A stretch of 26,308 nt of DNA, from assembly GCA_910588255.1 (NCBI GenBank), contig CAJUOM010000012.1, positions 1 to 26,308 of the forward strand, written 5' to 3'. Both the position numbers and the translations under genes were made by a program. The notes below the pieces were generated by a model. It was given only the letters and a program-made list of their open reading frames with translations. It did not search any database and was not told where the DNA came from. This stretch comes from an uncultured Alphaproteobacteria bacterium. Lineage in GTDB: Bacteria > Pseudomonadota > Alphaproteobacteria > RUG11792. Shown in pieces: positions 1 through 8,264 of this stretch; position 1 is the stretch's first letter, and each line of letters starts with the position of its first letter.

Positions 1-746
1 AGCCTTTACAAATGACATGGGAAGATGGTTCTTTCTCAAATGAACTCACTGAGGTGTATATTTATCAAAACAAAAATGGTATTTATTGTGAGTTCTGGAA
101 AGAGGGAGAAGAATGGAAAACTACACATGAAGGAATTTCACTTGTAGAAAGTGGGGATAAGTTGGTATTTACCGAAACATATAATGAGAAAACAACGACA
201 GCAGAAATTCCGTTATCCGACATTGATAAGAAATATAATTTGGAAAATCGTATTATTTATGAAGCTCCAGATTCTGAACATGAATTAGGTCCTTCAAGCA
301 GTACCACTCTCCATTTCGCTTATGCTCATGACGATGTCTTTTCCTATGATTATGACACTGAAAATGACACTTGGGTAAGACAGAATCAAAATTTGATTGT
401 TCCTGCTAACTTCGACCTTTCGACGATTACTTCTAATAATTCTACGTGGCTAGTTTTGAAAGGTGAAGAAAATATATTCAGTATAAATAACTCGAATAGT
501 GCAGGTGATGCAGCTGTTAACCATGCTGAGATTTCAGGGGATAAATTGTCAAATAGAAATATAGGTACTCTTTATCTTAACTCAGGATTTAAGGTTCAGT
601 ATACATATACCTTCCAAGGAACAGATGAATTAGGCTATTGGAGCTCATCCACTAAAGAAATCGCAGATGCTCTAGCTTCAGGACAAACTTGGATGACTCT
701 CGCTGAATATAACGCTGCAAATGCTACGAACTATACTTGGGCTTAA
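1..746 (+). CDS. C-terminal part of an acidic, probably exported hypothetical protein (5' end outside the window)
   Basis: The frame is open to the left edge, so the ATG at 12 is probably not the true start; no ribosome binding site can be judged there. About 244 residues are visible, ending in TAA at 744-746. I do not recognise a family. The protein is rich in Asp, Glu, Asn, Ser, Thr and Tyr with alternating hydrophobic residues, as in extracellular beta-rich proteins, and has very few cysteines. It resembles in composition the decayed exported proteins at 16740-18382 and 24925-25700, but I cannot show homology by eye. It is followed at once by a strong terminator, so it ends its transcription unit. 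The visible part has no frameshift or internal stop, unlike those two relatives. Confidence 0.6.
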   Translation, partial: PLQMTWEDGSFSNELTEVYIYQNKNGIYCEFWKEGEEWKTTHEGISLVESGDKLVFTETYNEKTTTAEIPLSDIDKKYNLENRIIYEAPDSEHELGPSSSTTLHFAYAHDDVFSYDYDTENDTWVRQNQNLIVPANFDLSTITSNNSTWLVLKGEENIFSINNSNSAGDAAVNHAEISGDKLSNRNIGTLYLNSGFKVQYTYTFQGTDELGYWSSSTKEIADALASGQTWMTLAEYNAANATNYTWA

Positions 747-753
747 TATTATA

Positions 754-785
754 CAGGTCTTCTTCGGAAGATCTGTCTCTTTTTG
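754..785 (+). terminator. Rho-independent terminator with UUCG tetraloop
   Basis: The arms CAGGTCTTC (754-762) and GAAGATCTG (767-775) pair over 9 bp with one G-U. They close a TTCG tetraloop with a C-G closing pair and are followed by TCTCTTTTT. The hairpin starts 8 bases after the stop codon of the first gene. Confidence 0.9.
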
Positions 786-835
786 TGAAAAAAGTAATCG
801 TGTAAGAGGGTGGCAATTTTGAAATATTACATCTA

Positions 836-864
836 TTGAGAAAGTTTGGTTATTTTGTTATGAT
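836..864 (+). promoter_or_regulatory. Sigma-70-type promoter for lepA
   Basis: TTGAGA at 836-841 and TATGAT at 859-864 are separated by exactly 17 bp. They lie about 30 bases upstream of the lepA ATG and downstream of the preceding terminator. Prediction from consensus only. The leader before the ATG has no clear Shine-Dalgarno sequence. Confidence 0.6.
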
Positions 865-893
865 AAAGGTGCATAAATAATTCCAAACCAAAA

Positions 894-2684
894 ATGAATA
901 ACATTCGTAATTTTTCAATAATAGCCCATATAGATCACGGAAAATCCACATTAGCTGATCGAATTATAGAACTTTGCGGAGGTCTTGAAAAGCGAGAAAT
1001 GAAAGAACAGGTCCTTGATTCAATGGAAATTGAAAGGGAACGAGGAATCACGATAAAAGCGCAAACTGTACGTTTGAAATACAAAGCAAAAGATGGAAAT
1101 GACTATGTATTAAATTTAATAGATACCCCAGGCCATGTTGATTTTGCATATGAGGTCAGTCGGTCACTCACAGCATGTGAAGGTTCTATATTAGTTGTTG
1201 ATGCCTCTCAAGGTGTTGAAGCACAAACTTTAGCTAATGTTTATCACGCAATAGATGCTAATCATGAAATTATTGTCGTTTTAAATAAAGTCGATCTTCC
1301 TGCCGCTGATATTGATTATGTAAAAAAACAAATTGAAGAGGTTATAGGTCTTGATGCGAGCGAAGCAATTTCTATTTCAGCAAAAAATGGCATGGGAATA
1401 GATCAAGTTCTTGAAGCGATAGTCAATAAACTTCCTTCTCCAAAATCTTCAAACTCAAATAAACTTTGCGCATTGCTTGTTGATAGTTGGTATGATCAAT
1501 ATTTAGGGGTAGTTATTCTAGTTCGAGTTTTTGATGGTGAGATAAGACCTGGTATGAAAATAAAAATGATAGCAACAAAGGCTGAATATACAGTTGATGC
1601 TGTTGGTTATTTCCTTCCAAAGAAAACTCTGACAGAAAAATTGATTGCAGGAGAAGTGGGATTTATAACAGCAAGTATAAAAGACATTTCAGATTGCCAA
1701 GTTGGAGATACTATAACAGATGAAAAAAATCCATGTGAGATACCTTTAAAAGGCTTTAAACCGTCTGTTCCTGTTGTGTTTTGTGGTATTTTCCCTGTTG
1801 ATGCTTCAGACTTTGACAAATTAAAAGAAAGTTTACAAAAGCTTCATTTAAACGACTCCAGTTTCAGTTATGAAATGGAAACTTCTGCAGCTCTTGGCTT
1901 TGGATTTAGATGTGGTTTTCTAGGACTTCTTCATTTGGAAATAATAGAAGAGCGTCTGGAACGCGAATTTAACCTCGACATTATTATGACATCACCTAGT
2001 GTTATATATCATATTTTCATGACTAATGGCGATGTCATAAATCTCCATAATCCAGCAGAAATGCCTGAAGTAGTTAAAATAGATCGAATAGAAGAGCCTT
2101 GGATAAAAGCGACAATCATCGTTCCAGAACTTTATCTAGGTGCTGTATTAGCGCTTTGTGAAGATAAAAGAGGTGAGCAAATAGATATGCAATTTGCCGG
2201 GGATAGAGCCATTGTGCAGTATAACCTTCCTCTCAATGAAGTTGTATTCGATTTTTATGATCGTTTGAAGTCGTCAACAAAGGGATATGCTTCTTTTGAC
2301 TATCAAACAACAGGTTACAGAGAAGGAGATTTGGTTAAGGTTTCGATATTGGTTAATGGAGAACCTGTTGATGCTCTTTCAATGATTGTTCACAAAACAA
2401 AAGCGGAAAAGCGAGGACGAGCGCTTTGTTCGAAACTAAAAGATTTGATTCCAAAGCAACTTTTCAAAATAGCAATACAAGCAGCAATCGGAGGAAAAAT
2501 TATCGCTAGAGAGACCGTATCTGCCTTTAGAAAAGATGTTTTAGCAAAATGTTATGGTGGAGATATCACAAGAAAACGAAAATTGCTTGAAAAACAAAAA
2601 GAAGGAAAAAAGCGTTTGCGTAAATTTGGCGATGTTGAAATCCCACAAAAAGCATTCATTGAAGCTTTGAAAATTTCAGAATAA
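894..2684 (+). CDS. lepA: Elongation factor 4 (LepA), ribosome back-translocating GTPase
   Basis: Translational GTPase that acts on the 70S ribosome and remodels stalled or incorrectly translocated complexes. At 596 residues it matches full-length LepA. The G1 loop AHIDHGKST lies at residues 11-19, the switch II motif DTPGH near 80 and the G4 motif NKVD near 131. The EF-G-like domains follow, and then the LepA-specific C-terminal region with a basic RKRKLLEKQKEGKKRLRK stretch. The ATG at 894 gives the canonical N-terminus MNNIRNFSIIAHIDHGKST. There is no good Shine-Dalgarno, but a consensus promoter sits about 30 bases upstream. An acetyltransferase gene follows after 2 bases, so the two are probably cotranscribed. 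Nothing in the sequence suggests loss of function. Confidence 0.97.
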   Translation: MNNIRNFSIIAHIDHGKSTLADRIIELCGGLEKREMKEQVLDSMEIERERGITIKAQTVRLKYKAKDGNDYVLNLIDTPGHVDFAYEVSRSLTACEGSILVVDASQGVEAQTLANVYHAIDANHEIIVVLNKVDLPAADIDYVKKQIEEVIGLDASEAISISAKNGMGIDQVLEAIVNKLPSPKSSNSNKLCALLVDSWYDQYLGVVILVRVFDGEIRPGMKIKMIATKAEYTVDAVGYFLPKKTLTEKLIAGEVGFITASIKDISDCQVGDTITDEKNPCEIPLKGFKPSVPVVFCGIFPVDASDFDKLKESLQKLHLNDSSFSYEMETSAALGFGFRCGFLGLLHLEIIEERLEREFNLDIIMTSPSVIYHIFMTNGDVINLHNPAEMPEVVKIDRIEEPWIKATIIVPELYLGAVLALCEDKRGEQIDMQFAGDRAIVQYNLPLNEVVFDFYDRLKSSTKGYASFDYQTTGYREGDLVKVSILVNGEPVDALSMIVHKTKAEKRGRALCSKLKDLIPKQLFKIAIQAAIGGKIIARETVSAFRKDVLAKCYGGDITRKRKLLEKQKEGKKRLRKFGDVEIPQKAFIEALKISE

Positions 2685-2686
2685 CT

Positions 2687-3130
2687 ATGCATATCAGAAC
2701 ACCAAATACAAATGAAATTGAAAATATTTGCGATTTATTATGTCAATTAGGATATAAACAATCTTTGGAAAGTTTCAAAGATACATTAAATTTGTACATT
2801 CAATCTCCAAATTATGGCGTATTAATTGCGGTAGAAAATGAGATTATAAAAGGACTGATTGCGTATTCCTCATCAACAATGTTTGTTAGAGGAAAAACTA
2901 GATTTTGGATAGAAGCATTGATAGTTGATTCGGCCTTTAGGAAACAAGGAATTGGTAAAGCTTTATTGAAACAAATGGAAAATATAGCTTCAAGGTCCGC
3001 TCATTCGATTATTGATTTGGTCTCCGGAATATCACGAGCAGATACGGGAACATATGATTTTTATAGGAAAATGGGATATAAACTTTCAGGAAATAGTAGA
3101 AAAACTTATTTCAGAAAAGAAATAATTTAG
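2687..3130 (+). CDS. GNAT-family N-acetyltransferase
   Basis: A 147-residue protein of the Gcn5-related acetyltransferase fold, which transfers an acetyl group from acetyl-CoA to an amine. The substrate cannot be told from sequence. The acetyl-CoA pyrophosphate loop is RKQGIGKALL at residues 85-94, preceded by the usual beta-4 strand (FWIEALIVDSAF). A late motif, YDFYRKMGYKLSG, is typical of the C-terminal half. The ATG lies 2 bases after the lepA stop, so translation is probably coupled to lepA. It ends with TAG and no clear terminator follows. The next 195 bases (3131-3325) are AT-rich and hold no gene I can support. Confidence 0.85.
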   Translation: MHIRTPNTNEIENICDLLCQLGYKQSLESFKDTLNLYIQSPNYGVLIAVENEIIKGLIAYSSSTMFVRGKTRFWIEALIVDSAFRKQGIGKALLKQMENIASRSAHSIIDLVSGISRADTGTYDFYRKMGYKLSGNSRKTYFRKEII

Positions 3131-3325
3131 TAAATTAATAAAATTTATAAATCATTTTCGATGTTTATTAAAACCAATAATTGGTATTATAACACGATGT
3201 AAGAATTTCTAAAATTTTATAAGTTTTTTAAATTAATATTTTTTAAAAAAAGAAATAAAAAATGTTTACAACAATATAAACATATGATAACATATATTTG
3301 TTATTTATTTTTTATTGTTAGGATT

Positions 3326-4018
3326 ATGAAAATCTTAAAATTATTACCAACTATACTTTTGTTAAATTGTATAGTTCCATCACCTGAAGCTACAGCATCA
3401 CTACGTAGTATTTTTCTACATGTGGCAAACCACCCGACATTCTTTAATGCTATATCCTTTGCTGACTTCAAAGAGCAGATATCCCATGGAATAAATGAAC
3501 CATTGTCTGATAGTGAATTAACAGATTTCACGACAAAGTACTTTAATAGAGAAAATATTCTAGACGCTTTAAGTAGTTCATACGACGAATTCTTGCGCCC
3601 CGATGACTTGGAAAACTATCTTGAATAAAAAGGTGATTGTCGAGACAACAGGGCTCCTTTTATAAGGATAGCGAAGAATTACGATATTCCGCAGCTCTAT
3701 CGTGATGCTCGTATGCGGTTTTTTTCTGACTCTATCGCAAAAACTATCTTAAACTATGAAATAGAGCTAGATGCCGGCCAGCAACAAAATAATGTTAGTA
3801 GGTGCTTTGCACCTTGGGATGAGTCCGCACTCAGACAGGTATTTCAACATAATACTAACTATAACATTGATGAAGTGTTTTTTCTAATAGATTCTGCTGC
3901 TAGAATATGTCATGAATTCATTAAATTCAATAAATTAGATCCTCGGTCGAATATTGATATCTGGAGAGGCTCTATTACTGAAAGAATTATATTGAGAGAA
4001 AGAGTTATCAGGAAGTAA
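3326..4018 (+). pseudogene. Exported hypothetical protein gene interrupted by one in-frame TAA
   Basis: Reading from ATG 3326 gives a signal-peptide-like start (MKILKLLPTILLLNCIVPSPEATA) and 100 codons up to TAA at 3626-3628. The same frame then stays open for 129 codons to TAA at 4016-4018. The stretch between the stop and the next ATG (3713) reads as ordinary protein (...APFIRIAKNYDIPQLYRDAR...), so the two halves look like one gene of about 230 codons broken by a single nonsense change. The ATG at 3284 would add a hydrophobic stretch and is less likely. I do not recognise a family. A possible processing site follows PEATA; the Cys at residue 14 lies in a poor lipobox. Alternatives are recent pseudogenisation, stop readthrough, or a short secreted protein plus a remnant. 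Confidence 0.6.
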
Positions 4019-4045
4019 AATATTTATTGATAATAGATATGGGGG

Positions 4046-4080
4046 GGTACGTGGTATAATTATCAAATATACCACGTGTC
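4046..4080. repeat. Palindromic hairpin element, copy 1
   Basis: The arms ACGTGGTATA (4049-4058) and TATACCACGT (4068-4077) are perfectly complementary. Pairing extends outward by two G-U-type pairs and one G-C pair (4046-4048 with 4078-4080). The core is GGTA, 13 nt, TACC. It lies between the 3' ends of the split gene (+) and comEC (-), 9 bases from the comEC stop. There is no T-run on the comEC side, so it is a poor classical terminator. Copies 2 and 3 are at 7336-7383 and 10184-10233. Confidence 0.75.
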
Positions 4081-4088
4081 ACACACTT

Positions 4089-5750
4089 CTAATTTAATGT
4101 TTTGAAATAAGCAGGACAATAAGGATGTTTTCTTTGAACAATTTCTTTTGTATAACCTTCTTTTGACCAAATGAACAATCCATTCTTATATTTACTAAAA
4201 TTATTTTCAAAAGATTTTTTGATCAATTTTCCATCAAATCCTAGATTTCTCTGAATTGATAAGCTATTGCGTCTTCCTTTTTGTATTGAAGTTGTATAGA
4301 AATTACAATTTTCAACAAAGCAAATTACTTCTGAGTTGGGAGAGATGATAACGTCAGGTTTTTCCTCAAGTTTCCAAAGAAGCATTCCTGAAATTATTCC
4401 AATCCATCCGAGATGACGTAATTTTGTGCGTAACAAACATAATATAATTCCACCAAAAACCAAAACATAAAGAGCTATCAAACTTGGAGATTTTATTGTT
4501 ATATTTGAATATGGCAAAGTTGATATAAACGCTAAAACTTCTGTCATTTTGTTTAATATAAGTTCTAGAATATTGACAAAGAAATTTGTAAAACTAGATG
4601 TAATAAGGCTCAAAAATCCAATAGGAACAATTAAAAAGGTCATAGCAGGTATTGCCACTAGATTTCCTAGTATTCCGGAAAAATTTAAACGATTAAATGT
4701 TGCTATAGAAATCGGATTTGTTGCAAGAGATGCGATAATTGTTGTTAAAAATGAAGCTAAGATATAAAACAAAATTTTCCAAGGGAAATTGTTATATTTT
4801 AATCTAAAAGCTATCAATTGAGATTGAAACGATTCATAAAATGAAACAAGAGAAACAACAGCACAAAATGACAATTGAAAACTTACTAAAAACAATGAAG
4901 CAGGATCGAATATTAAAATAGAAAATGCTGCAATAGCAACGCTTCTTAATGATAGCACTCCGCGTTCTAAGATTATACTTATCATGAAAAGTAATGTCAT
5001 AATAAATGCCCTTATTGCGGAAGGTGAGAATCCGGATAATCCCAGATATAAAAATATAATAGGAATTGTCAAGATTGCTGCAAAAATTTTCGGATTTATT
5101 CTACTAAATACACAACTTAAATATTGAAATAATTTCAAAAACACGAGATAAACCAAAGATGCTAATATAGACATATGAAGACCTGAAATTGCTAAGATAT
5201 GAGCAGTTCCTGAATTGATAAACACTTCTCTTATGGAATTTGGAATAGAAGATTTATCTCCGGTTAGCAGTGCAGCGGCTATTCCTCCTGCATTTCCTTT
5301 TAATTGCATAATAATATTTTTTGTTAATATCCTTCTGAAATATGAAAAATAATCAAATTTATTGTTTTCTTTTATTTTCTTTATGTAATATACTATCCCG
5401 TTTGTATCAATCTTTACTAATGCATTATATTGATGTTGATCAAATGAACCAGGAATTGCTGGAGGTTTATTCGGCATTATTTTTCCTTTCACATCAACAA
5501 TATCTCCAGGAACAATATTTTCGCTTGAATCAACAGAGCAAGTCATTTTTGCTGTTTTTATAAAATTCAGTTCATCATTAGTTGGAAATTGTATGTTTTT
5601 GAAAATAACACGTCTCATATTTTTCATAACAGGGTGTGTTTCTTCAATGAATTTAACTGTTGCGATAAATTTTATTCCATCATATTCTTTTTCTAAAAAC
5701 TTTTTTTGAGGAAGAAAATCAATACTTAATATCCCTCCTGTGTGAGACAC
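4089..5750 (-). CDS. comEC: ComEC/Rec2 competence membrane protein, N-terminus possibly truncated
   Basis: Inner-membrane channel that passes single-stranded DNA into the cytoplasm during natural transformation. A soluble OB-like region covers about residues 25-125. The multi-helix Competence domain follows, with HILAISGLH at about 184-192 as the family hallmark, then many membrane segments. The short hydrophilic tail from about residue 460 looks like the reduced C-terminal domain of alphaproteobacterial ComEC. The coordinates use GTG 5750. The frame upstream encodes further hydrophobic residues (VSFVILFIFSLGLYV, IIYSRCLVLISILIY) back to TGA at 5865-5867, which lies four codons after ATG 5879. 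No ATG, GTG or TTG occurs between the TGA and GTG 5750. The gene may therefore be damaged, or may start at GTG or at a rare ATT/ATA codon. It is the last gene of accD-rpiB-comEC and ends in TAG. Confidence 0.85.
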   Translation of the reverse strand: MSHTGGILSIDFLPQKKFLEKEYDGIKFIATVKFIEETHPVMKNMRRVIFKNIQFPTNDELNFIKTAKMTCSVDSSENIVPGDIVDVKGKIMPNKPPAIPGSFDQHQYNALVKIDTNGIVYYIKKIKENNKFDYFSYFRRILTKNIIMQLKGNAGGIAAALLTGDKSSIPNSIREVFINSGTAHILAISGLHMSILASLVYLVFLKLFQYLSCVFSRINPKIFAAILTIPIIFLYLGLSGFSPSAIRAFIMTLLFMISIILERGVLSLRSVAIAAFSILIFDPASLFLVSFQLSFCAVVSLVSFYESFQSQLIAFRLKYNNFPWKILFYILASFLTTIIASLATNPISIATFNRLNFSGILGNLVAIPAMTFLIVPIGFLSLITSSFTNFFVNILELILNKMTEVLAFISTLPYSNITIKSPSLIALYVLVFGGIILCLLRTKLRHLGWIGIISGMLLWKLEEKPDVIISPNSEVICFVENCNFYTTSIQKGRRNSLSIQRNLGFDGKLIKKSFENNFSKYKNGLFIWSKEGYTKEIVQRKHPYCPAYFKTLN

Positions 5751-5882
5751 ATATAATCCTAAAGAAAATATAAATAATATAACAAAAGATACGTTAGACT
5801 TTTTATAAATTAGAATGCTTATTAATACAAGACATCTGGAATAAATAATAAAAAACGTTCTTTTTCAATCGAAAAGCATTCT

Positions 5883-6326
5883 TTAAATCTCATCTATTTT
5901 ATTTATCCGAATTCTATGTCTTTCATCTGCTAACTTCGCATTTGCAAAAACATCGACACATCTGATAGCAAATTCAGGATTGGTAAATCTGGAACCAAAA
6001 CATATAACATTTGCGTCGTTATGCTCTCTAGATAATCTAGCAATTTGCTCATTATAACAAAGCACTGCTCGAATGCCCTTGAACCTATTTGCTGCTATAT
6101 TCATTCCAATACCTGAAAAACAAACTAAAACTCCAAAAGAATTCTTGTTTTCTAAAACATAATTTGCAACTTTCTTTGCATAGTCAGGATAGTCTACGGA
6201 AACACAATCATTATCGGATCCGAAGTCTTCTATTTCATATCCTTGTAATTTGAAATATTCAATTATATCAAGCTTTAACCAGTATCCTCTGTGATCTGAA
6301 GCTAAGGCGATCGTATCAAACTGCAT
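5883..6326 (-). CDS. rpiB: Ribose-5-phosphate isomerase B
   Basis: Interconverts ribose 5-phosphate and ribulose 5-phosphate in the non-oxidative pentose phosphate pathway, in the cytoplasm. The 147-residue length is normal for the RpiB/LacAB fold. The N-terminal phosphate-binding motif is ASDHRGYWLK (family: DHAG-x-x-LK) with Asp11. The catalytic cysteine is Cys69 in LVCFSGIGMNIAANR, where the family usually has CGTGIG or CGSGIG; the Phe after the Cys is unusual. SREHNDANV at 99-107 supplies the active-site His. It starts one base after the accD stop, so the two are coupled. The downstream comEC reading frame begins within a few bases of its stop. Confidence 0.93.
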   Translation of the reverse strand: MQFDTIALASDHRGYWLKLDIIEYFKLQGYEIEDFGSDNDCVSVDYPDYAKKVANYVLENKNSFGVLVCFSGIGMNIAANRFKGIRAVLCYNEQIARLSREHNDANVICFGSRFTNPEFAIRCVDVFANAKLADERHRIRINKIDEI

Positions 6327-6327
6327 A

Positions 6328-7179
6328 TTACTTCTCCATTGTATAATTTAATATATTACCCAATTTCTCAGCAAGATTATGTCTGCTGACAATCATATCA
6401 ATAAGTCCGTGATCTTTCAAAAACTCTGATCTCTGAAATCCTTCTGGTAATTTTTGTTTTATTGTCTTTTCGATAACCCTTGCACCAGCAAATCCTATTA
6501 ATGCTTTTGGTTCTGCAATGTGTATATCTCCTAATACAGCAAATGATGCCATAACACCGCCAGTTGTTGGATTCGTAAAAACATTTATATATGGGAGCTT
6601 TTGCTCTTTCAATTCACACAACGCAGCTATCGTTGCCGGCATTTGCATCAAGGACAACATACCTTCCTGCATCCTAGCTCCTCCTGAAGCAGTGAAACCT
6701 ATCAATGCAGCTCGTTCATTTATTGCAATTTTAGCTGCTTTAATAATAGATTTTCCGACAGCCAATCCCATTGATCCCCCCATAAATGCAAAGTTCATTA
6801 TGAATACAACAGCTGAATTTCCCTTTATTTTTCCTTTAGCAATAGAAATAGCTTCTTGGGTTCCTGTTTTTTGACGAGATTCTTTCAATCTATCAGTATA
6901 TTTTTTTAAATCCTTGTATTTTATAGGATCATCTTTTATTGCAACTATATCTAAGTTCTCAAAAGCTTTATCATCGAAAATAGATTCAAAGCGCGCTTTG
7001 CTTGAAATACCAAAATGATGAGAGCAATATCCACATACCATTAGATTGCTTTCAAGTTCTTTTGTATAAATCATTCTTTCACAAGATGGGCATTTCGTCC
7101 AAAGGTTTTCATCAATATTTGAAGAAGCCCCTATAAAAGCTTTTATCTTTGGAGTAACAAAATCTTTTAACCAATTCAT
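6328..7179 (-). CDS. accD: Acetyl-CoA carboxylase carboxyltransferase subunit beta
   Basis: Beta subunit of the carboxyltransferase that moves CO2 from carboxybiotin to acetyl-CoA to form malonyl-CoA, the first step of fatty acid synthesis. It works with AccA, which is not in this window. The 283-residue length is typical. An N-terminal zinc ribbon is formed by Cys30, Cys33, Cys49 and Cys52. The crotonase-fold core follows, with FTASGGARMQEGMLSLMQM and NPTTGGVMASFAVLGD forming the oxyanion and CoA sites. The ATG at 7179 is the first gene start after a 236-base gap, so a promoter is expected there, but I see no convincing one. Malonyl-CoA made here feeds FabD, encoded about 6 kb away. Confidence 0.96.
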   Translation of the reverse strand: MNWLKDFVTPKIKAFIGASSNIDENLWTKCPSCERMIYTKELESNLMVCGYCSHHFGISSKARFESIFDDKAFENLDIVAIKDDPIKYKDLKKYTDRLKESRQKTGTQEAISIAKGKIKGNSAVVFIMNFAFMGGSMGLAVGKSIIKAAKIAINERAALIGFTASGGARMQEGMLSLMQMPATIAALCELKEQKLPYINVFTNPTTGGVMASFAVLGDIHIAEPKALIGFAGARVIEKTIKQKLPEGFQRSEFLKDHGLIDMIVSRHNLAEKLGNILNYTMEK

Positions 7180-7335
7180 ATAAACAACTTACTTTAAAAA
7201 GTTGCCAATTATTAATAAGTATGAATTATTTTTATAGATTTGTAAAGCTTATATATAAACTTTAAAGTTGGTTCTATATGAAAACTTCTCTAATTTACAT
7301 TTCATGTTGTAATAATATATTACGAAAAATCCGAA

Positions 7336-7383
7336 AGTACGCGGCGTGTGGTAAAATATTAAGTATACCACACGCCGCGTACT
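7336..7383. repeat. Palindromic hairpin element, copy 2
   Basis: Arms of 18 bases at 7336-7353 and 7366-7383 are perfectly complementary; the left arm reads AGTACGCGGCGTGTGGTA. They enclose the 12-nt loop AAATATTAAGTA. The GC-rich arm stands out in an AT-rich gap. It lies 33 bases past the trxA stop and upstream of accD. No T-run follows on the trxA strand. Confidence 0.9.
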
Positions 7384-7415
7384 AAGAAACTATATGTTCC
7401 GTTATAATAAACCAA

Positions 7416-7727
7416 CTATTTATTTTCTTCGATAAATTTTTCAAAAGCTGAATTAGATAAAAATCCGCATTTAGAAGTTATTTCTTTTCCGTTTTTGAAC
7501 AAAATAAGAGTTGGTAATGATTGAATGTCATATTTAGCTGCGAGTTCTTTTGCTTCATCAACATTTACTTTCACTATAGCAATTTCAGGATGAGAATTTG
7601 CATAACTCTCAATGACTGCAGATAACATTCTACAAGGACCGCACCAAGGCGCCCAAAAGTCAACAATCATTAACTCATTTGAATTGATTATGCTATCTAA
7701 TTCCTGCTTATTCAAAACATTTAACAT
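7416..7727 (-). CDS. trxA: Thioredoxin 1
   Basis: Small cytoplasmic dithiol protein that reduces protein disulfides and is recharged by thioredoxin reductase (trxB is at 11499-12392). The 103-residue length is standard. The active site is WCGPC at residues 28-32, preceded by VDFWAP, and the cis-proline lies in SLPTL near 75-79. It starts 3 bases after the popZ TGA stop; its Shine-Dalgarno sequence (GAGGAG) is formed by the last codons of popZ, so the two are translationally coupled. It ends in TAG, followed by palindromic element copy 2. Confidence 0.97.
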   Translation of the reverse strand: MLNVLNKQELDSIINSNELMIVDFWAPWCGPCRMLSAVIESYANSHPEIAIVKVNVDEAKELAAKYDIQSLPTLILFKNGKEITSKCGFLSNSAFEKFIEENK

Positions 7728-7730
7728 TTT

Positions 7731-8249
7731 TCACTCCTCAGACTTCATTTTTTCAATTTCCCGAATAACGATTTTTTCTACAATATCATTCAGATTTTCG
7801 TTTATCCATTTTTCAATCATTTTTTCTGTTATATCTGTCAAAAACTGATTTATCGTTGGGGATGATTCTTTTTTGTCTTGAGTTTTTGAAGAAATTTTAT
7901 TCCTTCCATAAGAAGACAAAGCATCCGCCAATTGCCCAAAAGGATTTTTCTTAATGATTGATTGAGGTGTATTCACAACATTTTCAGATAGTGTACTCTT
8001 TTCACTATAAGAAATTACAGATTCTTCAGATGGAATATCCCCAGAACTCTCAACAGAAATTGGAGAAACCATATTCGATTCCTGCAATTTAATTACTGAA
8101 TCTGTATCGTTATAATGCTCCTCTTCATTATGCTGAGAAATACTGGAATCTGCATTCTTTTTCTCATCCTCTTCAGAGACATATTTTCGAATAGAAGACA
8201 AAATATCTTCCATTGACATTTCTTCTTCAGGTATATTAGAAAAATTCAT
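7731..8249 (-). CDS. popZ: PopZ/DUF2497-family polar organiser
   Basis: PopZ self-assembles at the cell pole in alphaproteobacteria and anchors the chromosome origin through ParB. This 172-residue protein has the family layout. A short N-terminal helix, MEDILSSIRKYVSEED (about 13-28), is followed by an acidic, Ser-rich disordered linker. The C-terminal oligomerisation region (about 105-172) contains NPFGQLADALSSYGR and EKMIEKWINENLNDIVEKIV. The WI-x-ENL-x-x-IVE pattern is the most diagnostic part. It lies 15 bases after tolC and 3 bases before trxA. Its stop is TGA, in frame with the trxA ATG. I have not tested whether it functions exactly as Caulobacter PopZ; DUF2497 assignment is firm, function is inferred. 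Confidence 0.85.
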   Translation of the reverse strand: MNFSNIPEEEMSMEDILSSIRKYVSEEDEKKNADSSISQHNEEEHYNDTDSVIKLQESNMVSPISVESSGDIPSEESVISYSEKSTLSENVVNTPQSIIKKNPFGQLADALSSYGRNKISSKTQDKKESSPTINQFLTDITEKMIEKWINENLNDIVEKIVIREIEKMKSEE

Positions 8250-8264
8250 AAATTCAATCCTTCC

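Noticed and set aside
5865..5867. UGA read as tryptophan, which would repair comEC
   Set aside because: popZ, trxB and dedA end in UGA at sensible places, RF2 is encoded in the window, and Trp is coded by TGG throughout.
7336..7383. The palindromes as ordinary rho-independent terminators
   Set aside because: None has a T-run on either side suited to a flanking gene, and copy 3 lies about 140 bases beyond a good prfB terminator.
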